DNA of 64,000 nucleotides, taken from positions 428,873 to 492,872 of the forward strand of contig DIYJ01000018.1 of NCBI GenBank assembly GCA_002428995.1, written 5' to 3'. The stretch comes from Flavobacteriales bacterium UBA6057 (GTDB lineage: Bacteria > Bacteroidota > Bacteroidia > Flavobacteriales_G > Salibacteraceae). Below the pieces are notes generated by a model. It worked only from the letters and a program-made list of their open reading frames with translations. It was not told the DNA's origin and made no database searches. Made by a program: the position numbers and the translations under genes. This document shows positions 43,637 through 51,759 of this stretch, piece after piece; position 1 is the first letter of the stretch; each line of letters opens with the position of its first letter.

Positions 43637-44455
43637 TCACTCCGCTCCAGCAACCTTCTTCAATTCCTCCTCATCCACCTTCCCATAAAACTCAAATACA
43701 AACGGAATAAACACCTGATGAAGCAGCTCTTCCGAGTTTAGTTTTGGAAACTGAGATTTAAGATGCACTAACTGCTCTACCAGCGTTGCTCGTTCAGCAA
43801 CAACAGGCAAAAAATGGCCAATCAAGTGTTTCGAGCCACTACTCATGTCAAAGAACCAAAGCTTGATATCGGAAATATCATCTGCTGAAATTGACTCACC
43901 TTCAACAGTGTAGATGTAATCCGCGATCAGCAGTTTCGCGTTCGCATATTCAAGCTTTTTGTTGATGGTTTCACCCTTGTATTGGTAAGTCATCACAAAG
44001 AGAAAGTTCTCCTGTACAGGCAATTCATCCTCGTCAATCTCATACTTCAGTTGATCGATGATCAGGAAGGGACGCGGAGCCGTTACATCAAGATTGGCGG
44101 CAAAGTATAGGCCCAGGGTTTCCAGGTAGTCATCGCCTTTGCCTTTCAGCGATACGATGGTATCCAGTGAGAATATTGAATTTGAAACCCGCGCTATCAA
44201 ACCACCGCTGGTTTTTCTTGCTTTATCTGAGCGCAGACTGTGCATGTCGTCTTTAGACCGCACAATCACCTTGTTTTTTGGGTTTGTAAAGCGCACCTGG
44301 TCATCCGAGTAGATGTAGTCGCCTCTTTTCACAGGGCTTGTTTGTTCGTTTACGTAGATTTCTCCAACGACTTCGAGCACATGGTAGGTGGTATACTGAG
44401 CATTTAGAGAAATAGAGAGGTTCAGCAGAAGAAAGATCAAAGCAAAGGTTCTCAT
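43637..44455 (-). CDS. Exported protein with FecR-like N-terminal strand pattern
   Basis: The true start is the ATG at 44455, which overlaps the stop of the WD40 gene as ATGA; 272 residues follow, with a signal peptide (MRTFALIFLLLNLSISLNA, cleavage before Q). The segment VVGEIYVNEQTSPVKRGDYI, DDQVRFTNPKNKVIVRS resembles FecR-type domains. A central region predicted as mixed alpha-beta and an acidic C-terminus (KVDEEELKKVAGAE) follow. Its coupling to the membrane-WD40 gene suggests a periplasmic partner of that protein. Function unknown. Confidence 0.78.
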   Translation of the reverse strand: MRTFALIFLLLNLSISLNAQYTTYHVLEVVGEIYVNEQTSPVKRGDYIYSDDQVRFTNPKNKVIVRSKDDMHSLRSDKARKTSGGLIARVSNSIFSLDTIVSLKGKGDDYLETLGLYFAANLDVTAPRPFLIIDQLKYEIDEDELPVQENFLFVMTYQYKGETINKKLEYANAKLLIADYIYTVEGESISADDISDIKLWFFDMSSGSKHLIGHFLPVVAERATLVEQLVHLKSQFPKLNSEELLHQVFIPFVFEFYGKVDEEELKKVAGAE

Positions 44456-46578
44456 CGTTTTATAGGATTTATGGATGTGCTGCATGGGTGGCAGGTGGAG
44501 GCTTTGGCAGTGTCCAAGCCATGGGCAAGGCGTTCGGCAATACTCAATGGTCTGCTTACAATCTGACAGGCCTGCTGAATCCAATGCTCAGCATGTACGT
44601 TCCAGGAAAGCACCCGATTACCGCGCATGTCGATTGCCAACAGCGAGTCGCCTCGTTCGGTAAAGGCAAGGTCGCCTTGCACTGGGCCGGAGAGTGAAAA
44701 CCAGTACTTCCGCATGTTTTGTAGGTTCCACAGTTCTACCTGATTTGCTACTGGGTTTATTCCCGCCAGCTGCTGACCGTTTGCACTAATCGCTAGTCGC
44801 TGAAGCCAATAGTCTTTTGCGGGCGCTAACTCTGAGCCGACCAAAGCTCCGCGGTCCAGATTCCATAACACTGCATGTTTCTTACTAGTCGCGAGGATAG
44901 TGTTGTCCGGATGAAAAGCGAGCTTTTCACCTCCGTTCCAGCTGAGCGTGGAAAAAGCGGTGTCTACCACCTTTCCAGTTGCTCGGCTCCACACCGTAAT
45001 GTGACTGTCCCCTGATACTGTATATCGACTAGCATCTTTAGAAAGCGCGACATCGGCAAACTCCTCCCAATGGTGTTTGGAAGAAAAGAGCAAGGAAAAC
45101 TCGGGAGTCAATTCTCGAATTTCTATTTGCCCATCCTCGTAGGCCAGAATGACCTCCGTTCCTTCGCGATTGATATTCAGCTGCTCCACGCGACTTTTAA
45201 GCCGCCAGCGCTGCGAAATGTCAAATCCATGCTCCCGATACATTGCCCACAGAATGGTATCCTGCGCCACCAACAAGCATTCAGCATTTGCCTGCAATGC
45301 ATGTGCGTCTGCCGATCTGAGGTTGACCTGTTCTGGTAGGTCCATAGCGTTGTATCGAGGTCGAGGATGCCATTGCATGATGACACCATTTTCGTCACAA
45401 CTGATGAGGCGGTGACCGTCCATGAAAAAGAGGCTGCGAACGATGCCATGATGACCTTCCAACTCATGCTTCAGTTTGCCGTTCTCGAGGTTCACCAATC
45501 GTATCGCATAAATTCCAGAGGTGTCTTGGCGGTTCAGCATTCCACCCAATGCAAGTGTGGTTCTATCTGGAGAAACATCCATGCATTGGATGGAGAAATC
45601 GGGAAAACTATGCTTTTGGGTTGTAGTCCACGTGCTCAGGTCATGGTACCGCAATATCCCTTCCACACTTGCTGACAGCAGGGTAGTGCTGTCTGCAAAA
45701 TGAAGGTTGAGGAGAGGGTTGTTTGGATGAGCATGTGCTTGAAAAGCGTGCGGTATAATCTGACCGTTGCTAACCTCAATGATCACCGGTGCGGGATTTC
45801 CATGTTCAATCAAGGCCAGCCAGCGACCATCTGGACTGAAGGCCAGCCGCTCAATGCTTCCCTTTACTGATAGAGTCCAGGTCAAGGGCTGTTCTGGATG
45901 TGCGAGGTCACGGAGCATCACGATCCCGCTTCGTGTTCCTATTGCAAGTAAGCGTCCCGTTTCATCGATGGCTATGGCAGTGGCCTTGTCACCTAGTTCT
46001 AAAGTGTCTGCAATGCTGCTTTCCAGCAAGCCGATGCTACAGACATCTCCTTGCGCGTTGATGGCGAATAGTGATTGCAGCGGGCGACTGTAGGTCATGG
46101 CCGCACTGTTCTCTGTTCCTGGGATTTGGTAAGTGAGCTCCTCGCTGTCTGCATTCAGCACATAGATGTTTGAGTCCTTTCCATAAGTGATGCACAGCCC
46201 TTGTTCTTGGATGTAAAGCATACTATTGGTAGCATTCGCTTTATGCTTTAAGATGCGCTCCAGGTGCGGAGCGGCATCTAATGAAGCCTTGAGCGCATTC
46301 AACGCATCGAAAGTGGTATCCATGTTGATCGCCTCCAAAGCCAGCAATAGCGATAGCTCGGTATCCATGGCAATGGCCGCTTTTGCCTGTTCCGCCAAGC
46401 GCCTGGAATCAGCCGTTCGCGCGTTTTTGATTGCCAATTGTTGCTCGTAAACAGCCCATAGTGTCAAAGCAGACAGCACTACAAATGCCGTAGCAACCAA
46501 GGCATTACGGAGGCGCTTCTGCCAAGAGCGCTCGCGCAGACTTTTTAGAATGAATTGTTGTTCGCGGCTATTGAGCAT
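44452..46578 (-). CDS. Membrane WD40 protein: STAND-protein C-terminal half without the NTPase
   Basis: The 708-residue protein starts MLNSREQQFILKSLRERSWQ, then one membrane helix (about 24-44), then AIKNARTADSRRLAEQAKAA and LSLLLALEAINMDTT. This order is the linker found after the NTPase of nSTAND1-WD40 proteins. About ten WD40-type blades follow (for example LAFSPDGRWLALIEHG, HLISCDENGVIMQW, LAFHPDNTILATSKKH). No caspase, NTPase or other catalytic domain precedes it: the gene begins with its own ATG after a 240-base gap. It may serve in trans as the sensor or scaffold for the propeller-less caspase-STAND protein at 28835. The gene below it overlaps by 4 bases. Confidence 0.88.
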   Translation of the reverse strand: MLNSREQQFILKSLRERSWQKRLRNALVATAFVVLSALTLWAVYEQQLAIKNARTADSRRLAEQAKAAIAMDTELSLLLALEAINMDTTFDALNALKASLDAAPHLERILKHKANATNSMLYIQEQGLCITYGKDSNIYVLNADSEELTYQIPGTENSAAMTYSRPLQSLFAINAQGDVCSIGLLESSIADTLELGDKATAIAIDETGRLLAIGTRSGIVMLRDLAHPEQPLTWTLSVKGSIERLAFSPDGRWLALIEHGNPAPVIIEVSNGQIIPHAFQAHAHPNNPLLNLHFADSTTLLSASVEGILRYHDLSTWTTTQKHSFPDFSIQCMDVSPDRTTLALGGMLNRQDTSGIYAIRLVNLENGKLKHELEGHHGIVRSLFFMDGHRLISCDENGVIMQWHPRPRYNAMDLPEQVNLRSADAHALQANAECLLVAQDTILWAMYREHGFDISQRWRLKSRVEQLNINREGTEVILAYEDGQIEIRELTPEFSLLFSSKHHWEEFADVALSKDASRYTVSGDSHITVWSRATGKVVDTAFSTLSWNGGEKLAFHPDNTILATSKKHAVLWNLDRGALVGSELAPAKDYWLQRLAISANGQQLAGINPVANQVELWNLQNMRKYWFSLSGPVQGDLAFTERGDSLLAIDMRGNRVLSWNVHAEHWIQQACQIVSRPLSIAERLAHGLDTAKASTCHPCSTSINPIKR

Positions 46579-46770
46579 TTTCCCGTGAAATCAGTCGTAG
46601 GCAAACAAGCTGCAATCCATCCAATCAGGCATCCTTGCAAATCAGGAGATGCACCATTAAAAAGTGTGATTTACAAATGAGAATGACGCTAGGCGGTTAC
46701 AGTGTAAATGCTTGTAAACCAGTAGTGGATTCCTTAAGAACTAGGAAGGCCAGGGGAGCTCGGAGTCAGA

Positions 46771-46800
46771 GTTTTGTGCAAAACACGCTCCCTCGGGAGC
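46771..46800 (+). terminator. Two adjacent small hairpins upstream of the small membrane genes
   Basis: gttttgtgcaaaac (46771-46784) folds with a 5-bp stem, and gctccctcgggagc (46787-46800) folds with a 5-bp stem and CTCG tetraloop followed by CTTTAAAT. They lie in the 240-base gap between divergent genes, 19 bases before the small protein start, so a leader attenuator or regulator-binding structure is possible. Confidence 0.35.
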
Positions 46801-46818
46801 CTTTAAATCTCTGAACAG

Positions 46819-46938
46819 ATGGCCAAGGGTAAAAAGATTGGACAAATCGATGTCTACAAGAAAGAGCCAAACCATAGCTGGATATGGGTGGTGGTAGGCA
46901 TTATCGTGTGCTTAATACTGGTAGGGCAGTGCTCTTAA
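46819..46938 (+). CDS. 39-residue single-pass membrane protein
   Basis: The frame ATG-GCC-AAG at 46819 runs to TAA at 46938 and encodes a charged N-terminus (MAKGKKIGQIDVYKKEPNHS), then a membrane helix (WIWVVVGIIVCLILVGQC) ending almost at the stop. The composition is that of a real small membrane protein rather than random sequence. It lies 10 bases before the next membrane protein gene. Small proteins of this form can be regulatory subunits or holins; nothing here decides it. Confidence 0.6.
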   Translation: MAKGKKIGQIDVYKKEPNHSWIWVVVGIIVCLILVGQCS

Positions 46939-46948
46939 TGCTTCTGCG

Positions 46949-47218
46949 ATGTCGAAACAAGAGACACCTCAGCGATCCGCAGGCTTCTTCGAGAGCTTGC
47001 TCACAGTAGCCGGAGCCATCACCGGAGCAGTGTTTGGTTACGATAATGGAGAATGGCCCGGCCTTTTTGCAGGTGCAATTGTCCTGGGAGGCATCGGAAT
47101 GTGGGTTGGCCGTACCGCTGATTTCATCATTAAAGTCGCTCTGCTCATTATTATCCTGTTGCTCAATGCCGCCATCCGTAGGTTTATTTGGGAGTTCATT
47201 TCTAATATGCTTGGTTAA
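46949..47218 (+). CDS. 89-residue membrane protein
   Basis: The protein begins with a polar MSKQETPQRS and contains two glycine-rich hydrophobic segments (LLTVAGAITGAVFGY and LFAGAIVLGGIGMWVG) and a longer helix (FIIKVALLIIILLLNAAI). This looks like a three-helix membrane protein with GxxxG-type contacts. It is probably cotranscribed with the preceding 39-residue gene. No known family recognised. Confidence 0.7.
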   Translation: MSKQETPQRSAGFFESLLTVAGAITGAVFGYDNGEWPGLFAGAIVLGGIGMWVGRTADFIIKVALLIIILLLNAAIRRFIWEFISNMLG

Positions 47219-47349
47219 GTTGACTTCTCACGAGGGTTCCTGACTTCATCCCGGTTTTCCATGAAACATGGGCATCATTCTCCGAGTATTTGATGAGGAC
47301 TCGCGTTGTATGAGCATTGGACTTTTGACCAAATCAAAATTCAATACTT

Positions 47350-47694
47350 ATGTCACTAACACCGACACTGAGTCTGTTTAAAGACTCCAATTATTCACCT
47401 ACTTACTGGTGGCTCGAAGTCACCATCGATAGTTCCAGCTATGTGGTTGATACTCATGAATCGCCTGTGGGGCCAAATGCTGTGGAAGAACTCCACATCG
47501 ATGTAAACCTTGCGGAACCTGGAGATGGTGCCTCTACCATCACGGTAGACATCGGACAATCTTCCCTTCATCAAACAACCGGGCAGGTACACGTAAAATT
47601 GCTCGATGCTTCTCAGGGCGAAAAAGGGAATGGAAACGTTAGTACGGTTTCTGCGCAGGAAGCGACTAAACCGATCCCAAGCCCCAGTCTTTGA
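47350..47694 (+). CDS. Small beta-rich protein preceding a TPR kinase
   Basis: The 114-residue protein (MSLTPTLSLFKDSN...) has no signal peptide. Strands YWWLEVTIDSSSYVVD, ELHIDVNL, STITVDIG and GQVHVKLLD suggest a beta sandwich similar in plan to the protein at 14474. The C-terminal tail (STVSAQEATKPIPSPSL) is flexible. A strong hairpin terminator follows, and then the kinase gene. The recurrent position before a TPR kinase suggests a ligand or adaptor for that kinase, by inference. Confidence 0.78.
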   Translation: MSLTPTLSLFKDSNYSPTYWWLEVTIDSSSYVVDTHESPVGPNAVEELHIDVNLAEPGDGASTITVDIGQSSLHQTTGQVHVKLLDASQGEKGNGNVSTVSAQEATKPIPSPSL

Positions 47695-47719
47695 TTCGCT
47701 GAATGTAGATCCAATGTTC

Positions 47720-47751
47720 ACAGAGGTCTGAAATCTCAGACCTCTGTTTCA
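47720..47751 (+). terminator. Strong terminator candidate after the small beta protein gene
   Basis: acagaggtctga (47720-47731) and tcagacctctgt (47736-47747) form a perfect 12-bp stem with a 4-base loop, followed by TTCATT. This is the strongest hairpin I see in the window. It lies 25 bases after the stop at 47694 and 55 bases before the kinase start. Confidence 0.75.
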
Positions 47752-47802
47752 TTATACTCACGGCATATGCCTTTGCTATATGTTTGAGGAAAACCTGTTT
47801 TT

Positions 47803-49914
47803 ATGAATATTTCATTGCGCGCTCGAATTGTCGTTGTGGGTATAGCTCTTTTCGCGTTTTGTGAATCATTGACCGCCAGCGCTCAGCAATCAACTGAACG
47901 AATACAGGACAGTCTTCGGGCTAATGAGCTATTCAATAGGGCGTGGGATTTGATGGATAAAGACATTGATTCTGCCTTGTATTTTGCTTCAACATCCCTT
48001 GCGATTAGCGATAGTCACAGTTTTACTCAGCTGAAAGCCTATGCGCTCTCACTACTCGGGACCTGTTATAGTCGGATGGGACAATATGATTCGGCCGTCA
48101 GTTTTCAGAAAAAAAGCTTGCTCATACGTCTGGAGAACGAAAACTCTGTTGACATCGCTAGTTGCTACAACAACCTCGGACTACTCTACCACCAGATGGA
48201 GCAGTTGGATAGTGCGATATATTTCTTCGATTCCGGCATTGATATCTGTAGGGAGCAAAATGCTCTTGGACTGCAAGCCACACTTCTAAATGGATTGGGC
48301 ATGACCATGCTTGATTTGGGACAATTGAAGGAGGCAGAGAAAAGTCTTACCGTGGCCATATCCATTGGAGAATCGCGATCACCGAAAGACCTTGTCAGCC
48401 TTGCTAAGCGTTATCAGAACTTAGGTAGGATTTATGAGCGAATAAAACGCTATGACTTGGCGCGAGAGTATTTCGCAAAAGCCAAGAGTATTTACGAGAT
48501 GCATGGAAATCATCGTGGTATCCTGGACATAACCATTAATGATGGCGTTATACTCTTAAGGCAAGGAGATTATTCCGCTTCGATCGAAAAGTTGAATTCA
48601 GCTCTGGTGCTGTGTAAACACCACGACATGATCGACCATCGATCCAGTGTAATGAACACCTTGGGTTACGCATACCTACTAAATGATCAAGTTCAGGAGG
48701 CCGAACGATTGTTCCTTGAGGGGATTCAACTCGCCATAGAATCTGGTATGGAAGAAAGTTTGCTCAAAGCGAGTCTAAACCTTGCGAATCTATACGTGTC
48801 AGCAGATCGTCATCTTGAAGTGTTAGCACTGTTTTCTGATATCGATACGCTCATTCATAACACTCAAATCCTCCGCTATCAAAGAGACTATCTTTCAATG
48901 AAGGCCATCACGCTTTCTGGCCTTGGCCGATATAAAGAAGCGTATGAAACCGAACTGCTATACAAACATGTAAGAGACAGTATTGCTGAGGCCATTGATG
49001 AAGCCCAGATTTCGCTGGGCGAAATGGAGCGTCACAAACGGGATGAATTGATTCTAAAAGCTCAGAATAACCTGCGAGCCATGAACCTTGTGAATGATGC
49101 AGTGAAGGCTTCAAACCGCAACCTGGTTGCCGGGATTCTTATTCTGGCGCTTGTCGCAGCAACGGGTCTTCTTATTCTTCGCAACCGTTCGATCCAATTG
49201 AAGGCCAAAGCACTTGCCGAGAAAAAAAAGAGCGATGAGAAGGTGATGGAATTGCTTGCAGGGATCAATGCCCAAATGCATGAAGCGCAATTGGATGCGA
49301 ACAAGGAGACAAGCTCTCGAATCGGGCAGGACCTGCATGACAGCCTCGGTAGTAAACTGGCTGTGGTACAAACTTCTATGGAAGGCATCCGAAAGAAAGT
49401 TGCCAGTCAGGATGAAAACATCATCGCTCGATTTGATAAAGTGGAAGCATTGCTGGAACAGTCATGCAGTGATCTCAGAAGCATTGCACACGACCTGCAG
49501 GATAAGGAATTGGGGATGCGAAGTCTGGAACAGGAAATTGAGCAATTCAGCAGCCTGATCAATCAGCAGGAAGCCGTCAATATTCAACTGAAGAAGGAAG
49601 CACTGCCGGATTCTATTCGTCCGGATGTTCAGAAGGAAATCACGGCAGTAGCCCGACTGCTGATCGAAAACGTATTGCGGCACGCAAAGGCCAAAAACGT
49701 CACGATAGAGCTAGGGTTCAATCACAGGAACTTTTTGCTTTCCGTCTCAGATGATGGCATTGGGTTTCTTGATTCTGAACCGAGGCTTGAAATGGGCCGA
49801 GGACTAAAAAACGCACATAAACGAGCCGATAAATTTGGTGGTGAGTTCAGCATTAGATCCCAACCTGGCCAGGGCACCAAAGCCACGCTTCGGATTCCCA
49901 TGGCCACCATTTAA
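47803..49914 (+). CDS. TPR-containing sensor histidine kinase (HisKA_3 class)
   Basis: The 703-residue protein has a signal-like N-terminus (VVVGIALFAFCESLTASA, cleavage before Q) and about eight TPR units (roughly 40-390; for example NNLGLLYHQMEQL and LGTCYSRMGQY). A coiled coil, a membrane helix near 438-460 (LVAGILILALVAATGLLIL) and a HisKA_3 domain with RIGQDLHDSLG (His512) follow, then an HATPase domain with ENVLRHAKAK, DDGIGFLD and GRGLKNAHKR. The regulator gene starts 20 bases downstream. It is the fourth TPR kinase of this layout in the window. Confidence 0.93.
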   Translation: MNISLRARIVVVGIALFAFCESLTASAQQSTERIQDSLRANELFNRAWDLMDKDIDSALYFASTSLAISDSHSFTQLKAYALSLLGTCYSRMGQYDSAVSFQKKSLLIRLENENSVDIASCYNNLGLLYHQMEQLDSAIYFFDSGIDICREQNALGLQATLLNGLGMTMLDLGQLKEAEKSLTVAISIGESRSPKDLVSLAKRYQNLGRIYERIKRYDLAREYFAKAKSIYEMHGNHRGILDITINDGVILLRQGDYSASIEKLNSALVLCKHHDMIDHRSSVMNTLGYAYLLNDQVQEAERLFLEGIQLAIESGMEESLLKASLNLANLYVSADRHLEVLALFSDIDTLIHNTQILRYQRDYLSMKAITLSGLGRYKEAYETELLYKHVRDSIAEAIDEAQISLGEMERHKRDELILKAQNNLRAMNLVNDAVKASNRNLVAGILILALVAATGLLILRNRSIQLKAKALAEKKKSDEKVMELLAGINAQMHEAQLDANKETSSRIGQDLHDSLGSKLAVVQTSMEGIRKKVASQDENIIARFDKVEALLEQSCSDLRSIAHDLQDKELGMRSLEQEIEQFSSLINQQEAVNIQLKKEALPDSIRPDVQKEITAVARLLIENVLRHAKAKNVTIELGFNHRNFLLSVSDDGIGFLDSEPRLEMGRGLKNAHKRADKFGGEFSIRSQPGQGTKATLRIPMATI

Positions 49915-49934
49915 ACCAATCAAGATTTACATCC

Positions 49935-50570
49935 ATGATAAAAGTCGCCATAGCAGACGATCATAAAATCGTCACAGAGAGCCTTGAACAAACCTTTGAA
50001 GACTCGACAGAACAGATAGAAGTAGTTGCTACCGCTGAAGATGGGAAAGTGCTCATCCATCAACTCAAGAAACTTGAGGTTGACGTGGTGATCCTAGACA
50101 TTTCCATGCCTTCGATGGATGGTGTGGAAGCACTCCGATGGATCAAGGCACATCGCCCAGAGTTGAAAGTCCTCATGCTGACCATGCATAATGATTCTGA
50201 CCGCATCATTATGTGCATGCAGCTCCAGGCAGATGGCTACCTGTTGAAAAATCGAACCGGAAAAGATGCGGTAAAGGCACTGAGAGTACTGATGAAGGGG
50301 GATCATTATTTCCCGAATGATATCCGCGACATCGTGTTCGATTCGCATATGCCGAAGGAAGAGCTCAAGCGCCTGAAGCTCAGCGAACGCGAAGAACAGG
50401 TGTTGATCCTACTAGCGGCCGGTGACAGAGCCCAAGATATTGCGGATAAAATCTTTGTTTCCAAGAGTACGGTTGAAACCCATAAAAAACACCTTATGGA
50501 GAAACTACGGGCAAGAAACGTGCAGGATTTGGTTCGCTTTGCTGTGAAGAATGGGTATTGCAGAGATTAG
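49935..50570 (+). CDS. LuxR-type response regulator
   Basis: The 211-residue regulator has a receiver domain with DD at 8-9, Asp55 in VILDISMP and Lys in YLLKNRT, and a LuxR helix-turn-helix with LSEREEQVLILLAAGD and SKSTVETHKKHLMEK. It pairs with the kinase just upstream. A hairpin terminator follows at 50612, separating this pair from the caspase-led operon, which could be one of its targets. Confidence 0.95.
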   Translation: MIKVAIADDHKIVTESLEQTFEDSTEQIEVVATAEDGKVLIHQLKKLEVDVVILDISMPSMDGVEALRWIKAHRPELKVLMLTMHNDSDRIIMCMQLQADGYLLKNRTGKDAVKALRVLMKGDHYFPNDIRDIVFDSHMPKEELKRLKLSEREEQVLILLAAGDRAQDIADKIFVSKSTVETHKKHLMEKLRARNVQDLVRFAVKNGYCRD

Positions 50571-50611
50571 TTGTTCAGCACCCGATTAACTCCGGTTTGA
50601 ATTATTAGGTT

Positions 50612-50650
50612 ACCGGTAGTGCATGGAAATATTCATGTCTACCGGTTTTC
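50612..50650 (+). terminator. Terminator candidate separating the kinase/regulator pair from the caspase-led operon
   Basis: accggtag (50612-50619) and ctaccggt (50639-50646) form a perfect 8-bp stem; an inner catg/catg pairing extends it, leaving an AT-rich loop. TTTC follows. It lies 41 bases after the regulator stop codon. Confidence 0.65.
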
Positions 50651-50782
50651 ATTTATGCACAGGTCTCTTTGCTCTGAAGTCCCTCCCTGAATTCCATAAT
50701 AAAGAAGCCTGATTTCTACAAAAAACCGTTAGAAGATAGCCCTCGGTGACTCATCATGTTTGCCAGCAAATAATTAGCAAGC

Positions 50783-51748
50783 ATGTCATCCAAAATCCAA
50801 GGAAAAGCACTCACCATCGGCATCAATGCCTACGAGAACCCCGAGGCTCGACTGAGAAGCTGTGAAACCGATGCCACGGCCATGCATCAGCTGCTCAGCG
50901 AGCATGCCGATGGTACGGCCAATTTCGATGCCCACCTGCGCACAAACCTTACCTGTCATCAGCTGCGAGAAAGCATCCAGCAGCTTTTGAAGCCTGAACG
51001 TGCCGCGCATCATGCCGTGCTTTATTTTTCCGGCCATGGATTCGTAAATGCCTCCAGTGGCTTCCTCGTTGGGAAGGATTACTCAAAGGATGACATGGGC
51101 GTATCCATGGACTGGCTGATCCAGCAGGTCGAAGCCTCTGACATCCCGCAGATCACCTTGATTTTTGATTGCTGCTATGCGGCCTCTTTTGGGGAGATTT
51201 CCTCTGAAGGCCGTCCGCTGGCTTCCCTTCCAGAAAATGTCACACTGCTGGCAGCCGTTCGCAGCGATGATGTGGCGCAGGAAGGTCCGCAGCACGGTAA
51301 GTTCACCGAGATTCTGATTCAGGGCCTGAATGGTGCCGCCAAAGACAGCCTCGGACGTGTGACGGCTGCCAGTCTATACAGCCTCGCGGACACAGTGTTG
51401 ACACCATGGCAACAACGCCCCGTGTTCAAGAGCTACGTCACTGGTATGCAGCCGTTGCGCCATTGTGAACCAACCATCACCAAAGAGTTGCTGGAGACGC
51501 TGAGTGGCTATGACTTCTTCAAAAACCGCAACAAGAAAAAGCAGCTGCAAGCAAAGGACGTCTGCACTGACACTTCGCAGGCCCGCTCTGTGGAGCGTTT
51601 TGCCCGGCTCATGGCCTTTTACCAGGCCGGGTTGATTCGCGCCCACGAGGCGCACACCATCTATGAAGCTGCCCTTTTGGAAGACACATGCGAGCTGACT
51701 GAATACGGCCGCTTCTTTCTCGAATTATTAGATAAAAACCGCCTGTAA
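50783..51748 (+). CDS. Caspase-like peptidase heading the CD-NTase/SAVED operon
   Basis: The 321-residue protein starts KALTIGINAYENPEARLRSC and has His85 in YFSGHGF and Cys131 in FDCCYAASF. There is no signal peptide. The C-terminal ~55 residues (FARLMAFYQAGLIRAHEAHT, then IYEAALL...LTEYGRFFLEL) match the end of the caspase at 17997. The segment KDSLGRVTAASL replaces the EF-hand-like loop of other copies. It is followed after only 11 bases by the CD-NTase gene, which makes it the likely protease effector of that signalling system. How it would be activated is not visible: it has no SAVED or other nucleotide sensor of its own. Confidence 0.92.
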   Translation: MSSKIQGKALTIGINAYENPEARLRSCETDATAMHQLLSEHADGTANFDAHLRTNLTCHQLRESIQQLLKPERAAHHAVLYFSGHGFVNASSGFLVGKDYSKDDMGVSMDWLIQQVEASDIPQITLIFDCCYAASFGEISSEGRPLASLPENVTLLAAVRSDDVAQEGPQHGKFTEILIQGLNGAAKDSLGRVTAASLYSLADTVLTPWQQRPVFKSYVTGMQPLRHCEPTITKELLETLSGYDFFKNRNKKKQLQAKDVCTDTSQARSVERFARLMAFYQAGLIRAHEAHTIYEAALLEDTCELTEYGRFFLELLDKNRL

Positions 51749-51759
51749 ACACCTTGATC

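Noticed and set aside
44456..44584. N-terminal extension of the FecR-like exported protein from 44584
   Set aside because: It would lie inside the WD40 gene and hide a clear signal peptide that begins at the ATG at 44455.
47779..47786. TATGTTTG as a Bacteroidota -7 promoter box before the kinase at 47803
   Set aside because: It fits TAnnTTTG, but no TTTG-type -33 element lies at the right distance and it would leave only a ~10-base leader.
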